DNA from: CAZFAT01 sp964517075
GTDB lineage: Bacteria; Acidobacteriota; Vicinamibacteria; Vicinamibacterales; SCN-69-37
Assembly: GCA_964517075.1 (NCBI GenBank)
Contig: CAZFAT010000035.1
Span: 1 to 34,411, forward strand
Direction: 5' to 3'
Length of the DNA stretch: 34,411 nucleotides
This document shows, piece by piece, positions 32,311-34,411 of the stretch (position 1 is its first letter; the number at the start of each line of letters is the position of its first letter). Below the pieces are notes generated by a model. It made no database searches and was not told the DNA's origin. It worked only from the letters and a program-made list of their open reading frames with translations. Both the position numbers and the translations under genes were made by a program.

Positions 32311-33500
32311 TGGACGATTCGCGTCGATCTCCGCTGCTGGGGCTTTCCGTCGTCTGGGGCTACCTGTTCGGCTTCCTGCTCTTCGCGTTCGTCATGACGA
32401 TGCTGATGCCGGAGGCCGACGGCCCGTCGCCGTGGGATCCCACTGCGTTCGCACAGGGCCTCGTCGGGCTGATCGCCAATCTCCGCATCCTCGACGAGAT
32501 GGCCGCGCTCGGCCTCGTCAAAGTTGCCGACGTCGGCGGCGGTCTGCTCATCGTGGATCTCGAGGCGATCGCGGTGTCGAACCGCGCCTTCGGCTGGGCG
32601 CCGCTCTGGGTGTCCCTGAGCGCCGCCGTCCTGTGCCTGCTGTTGCGCGCCATGCGCCTGCGCCTGCTGGCGCGGTACGCCGGCGTCCAGTCGTCCACCA
32701 CGGGGCAGATCTCGGCCTACTTCTACGGCCGCGGCCTGAACCTGTTCTTCCCGTTCGGCCCCGGCGAGCTGGGCACGGTCCGGATGCTGACCGACCATGG
32801 CGCGCCGGCGGCGGGAGCGGCGGCCGCCGTGCTCTACGGTCGGGTGTTCGAGATTCTGACGATCGCGGCGTTCCTGACGGCCGGCTTCATCTATCTGGGA
32901 TGGGGCGGCGCGGTGGAGGCGTTCGTCTGGACGCTCGTCCTGATCGCCGGCGTCGTGTCGCTCACGCGGCCGCTGGGTCGGGCGCCCGGCGGACGTCGGG
33001 TGCCCGGACCGCTCGGCCACATCTGGCGCGCGTTCCGCGGCGACGCCCTCGTCTCGGAAACCAGAACGCTGCTCCGATCGCCCGGCCTCTTCCTCGGCGT
33101 GTTCGTGCTGTCGCTTTCGGCCCTCACGTGCGAAGTGCTCGCGTTCTGGCACATCAAGCAGGCCTTTTCCGCGCCGCTCGACGACTACGTGCTGATGAAG
33201 GACTTCGGACTGGTGCCCTTCGCGGTCGTCATCACCGTCGCGGCGCTGGCGCGCGTGATCCCGTACACCTTCGCGGGTTTCGGTGTGGTCGAACTGGTCA
33301 TGGTGGTGATGTTCCGGGTCTTCGGCGAGGGCTACCTGGGCGGAACGTCGGTGGCGATCCTGTGCGCGCTGCTGCTGAACAGCGTCATCTTCCTGCTGTT
33401 CCTGCTGGCCCTGGCGCTCAACCGGTGCCCGAGCATCCTGGACACCTGGCAGGCGTTCTTCGATCAGTCGGCGGCGCGCGCCACCGATGCGTCGACGTAG
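32310..33500 (+). CDS. Flippase-like membrane protein (LPG synthase TM / UPF0104 type)
   Basis: 396 residues from ATG 32310, overlapping the UPF0182 stop by one base; the frame is open upstream to 32190 within that gene. About eight membrane helices. The segment AYFYGRGLNLFFPFGPGELG followed by TVRML and then VLYGRVFEILTIAAFL corresponds to the conserved NxxxPxxxGE-xR...RxxE pattern of the lysylphosphatidylglycerol synthase transmembrane superfamily, whose members flip or transfer lipids or dolichol/polyprenol sugars. A second conserved area is ARVIPYTFAGFGVVELVMVV. No catalytic cytosolic domain is attached. It sits between two UPF0182 genes and is translationally coupled to the first. Confidence 0.78.
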   Translation: MDDSRRSPLLGLSVVWGYLFGFLLFAFVMTMLMPEADGPSPWDPTAFAQGLVGLIANLRILDEMAALGLVKVADVGGGLLIVDLEAIAVSNRAFGWAPLWVSLSAAVLCLLLRAMRLRLLARYAGVQSSTTGQISAYFYGRGLNLFFPFGPGELGTVRMLTDHGAPAAGAAAAVLYGRVFEILTIAAFLTAGFIYLGWGGAVEAFVWTLVLIAGVVSLTRPLGRAPGGRRVPGPLGHIWRAFRGDALVSETRTLLRSPGLFLGVFVLSLSALTCEVLAFWHIKQAFSAPLDDYVLMKDFGLVPFAVVITVAALARVIPYTFAGFGVVELVMVVMFRVFGEGYLGGTSVAILCALLLNSVIFLLFLLALALNRCPSILDTWQAFFDQSAARATDAST

Positions 33501-33518
33501 GACGCAGGAGACTGACGC

Positions 33519-34411
33519 ATGACACCGGACGCCGCGGGTCGAACCCACGAGGACTTCGGTCCGCACATTCCGCCCCTGGGCGCTTTGTGGGGTCCGGTCT
33601 GCCTGTGGGCGTGGCTCCTGGCCGGCGCGTTGATCCTGGCCGCGATCCCGCACGTCATCGTGCAGTACTGGTTCAACACCAGCCTCGGGTTCAAGGGCAT
33701 CTTCGTCACGAACTTCTCGACACAGGCCCTGCTCTTCCTCGGCTACGGCCTGCTCGTCTTTTTCGCGATTCTGGTTCCGATTCGTCTTCATGCGGCGAGT
33801 CCGGGCCTGCGCCGCGCGATGGTGCACGTCGGCCTCTGGCTGGCCCTCTTCGCCGGCTGGCGCGCCGGCCGGCACTACCTGACCGTGCTCCTGGCGCTGC
33901 ACGGTGTGCCGTTCGGGCGGACGGACCCGGTGTTCCTGCACGACATCGGCTTCTACGTCTACTGGCTGCCGGTACTCGAACTGGCCATCCAGGGCGCCGC
34001 CTGGGCCTGCGGTCTTTCGATAGCGGCGACGGTCGTGGCCCGCTTCGACGCGCTCCAACGGACCGGCGTGCTCGCCTCACCAGACGTCCCGATCGGCGCG
34101 AAGGCCGCGCTCTTCATGCCGCCGTACCTGCGATGGTTGTTTGACGCCGAAGGGCTCATCGTCGCCGCCTACCTGTTTCTGCTGCGGTACCGGCTGCTCT
34201 TCGCGGACAACGAGGCGTCCGGCGTTCGACGCGGCGCGGAGTACGTCGACGTCACGGGCGTCTTCTCGACGCTCAACTACATCCACGTGAGCATCGCCGT
34301 CGAGGTCGCGCTCTGCGTGCTATTGAGCCGAGGGATGAAGTACGCCTACGATCGGCGCGCGGCCGCGATCGACCGGATCACCGATGGCGGCGCAACCGAG
34401 GCCGGCGCCGA
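33519..34411 (+). CDS. UPF0182 membrane protein, second copy (cut by window end)
   Basis: 297 complete codons to the right edge with no stop; the gene continues outside. ATG 33519 has GCAGGAG at 33504-33510. It shares the plan of the first copy: IPHVIVQYWF against IPDIIVDYWF, DPVFLHDIGFYVYWLP (136-151) against DPVFAHDIGFYVFVLP, and EYVDVTGVFSTLNYIHVSIA against EYLDVTGVVSTLNFINASVA. Elsewhere the two are clearly diverged, so this is an old duplication. It is separated from the flippase-like gene by 18 bases and is surely in the same operon. Confidence 0.93.
   Translation, partial: MTPDAAGRTHEDFGPHIPPLGALWGPVCLWAWLLAGALILAAIPHVIVQYWFNTSLGFKGIFVTNFSTQALLFLGYGLLVFFAILVPIRLHAASPGLRRAMVHVGLWLALFAGWRAGRHYLTVLLALHGVPFGRTDPVFLHDIGFYVYWLPVLELAIQGAAWACGLSIAATVVARFDALQRTGVLASPDVPIGAKAALFMPPYLRWLFDAEGLIVAAYLFLLRYRLLFADNEASGVRRGAEYVDVTGVFSTLNYIHVSIAVEVALCVLLSRGMKYAYDRRAAAIDRITDGGATEAGA

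Noticed and set aside
32139..34058. 639-residue minus frame
   Set aside because: Gln/Arg/Glu-rich antisense artefact opposite two well-supported membrane protein genes.
1..34411. CRISPR arrays, tRNA or rRNA genes, complete insertion sequences, phage genes
   Set aside because: Looked for regularly spaced repeats, cloverleaf arms, DDE or serine/tyrosine recombinase motifs and terminal repeats; none found.

Overview
The window is 34.4 kb of GC-rich bacterial chromosome with many GTG starts and Shine-Dalgarno sites of the AGGAGG type. The gene mix is typical of Acidobacteriota, most likely the Vicinamibacteria: FtsX-type permeases of the ADOP kind, a DUF1080 protein, a DUF1800/DUF1501 pair, exported TPR/PD40 sequence, UPF0182 proteins and orphan two-component kinases. 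This assignment rests on family content only; there is no rRNA or tRNA gene to anchor it.

Layout. 1-449: the end of an ABC permease. 450-3995: an accessory patch of visibly lower GC with a lipoprotein serine hydrolase and an uncharacterised membrane protein. It is bracketed by two diverged copies of an 80-bp repeat and has long non-coding flanks with two identical-arm palindromes. 3996-9315: a DUF4173-like membrane protein (+), then on the minus strand a Tat-exported flavin amine oxidase and a PhoQ/PhoP-like two-component pair. A decayed ADOP permease lies between the oxidase and the kinase. 9316-9383: a compact divergent control region with two pairs of hexamer direct repeats in mirror arrangement, shared by the response regulator gene and a membrane-anchored methyltransferase gene. 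10071-11339: a gene graveyard with a frameshifted ECF sigma factor, a frameshifted small membrane protein, and C-terminal stubs of an ArsR regulator and an AHSA1/SRPBCC protein.

11403-13442: exported DUF4185-like and DUF1080 proteins, convergent, with REP-like GGGCTGAA palindromes beside them. 13634-17233 (minus): gltX, an AlkA-type glycosylase (stop and start overlap) and an orphan sensor kinase that lacks the phosphoacceptor histidine. An array of ten YTATYG units lies just upstream of gltX. 17375-20264 (minus): a membrane-anchored methyltransferase, an exported RraA-fold protein without the usual active-site arginine, and a small secreted protein. 20401-23114 (+): a second two-component pair, apparently transcribed leaderless. 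23239-29296 (+): a TPR/PD40/DUF1800 fusion, DUF1501, a secreted beta-rich protein and an ArsB/NhaD-type permease. 29422-34411 (+): UPF0182, a flippase-like membrane protein, and a second UPF0182 paralogue cut by the window end.

The strongest candidates for undescribed biology are: the UPF0182-flippase-UPF0182 operon; the fusion of a TPR/beta-propeller exosensor to DUF1800 next to DUF1501; a near-identical 26-bp upstream element shared by these two transcription units; the mirror-image operator at 9321-9361; and the kinase without its histidine. No CRISPR array, phage, complete insertion sequence, tRNA or rRNA was seen.
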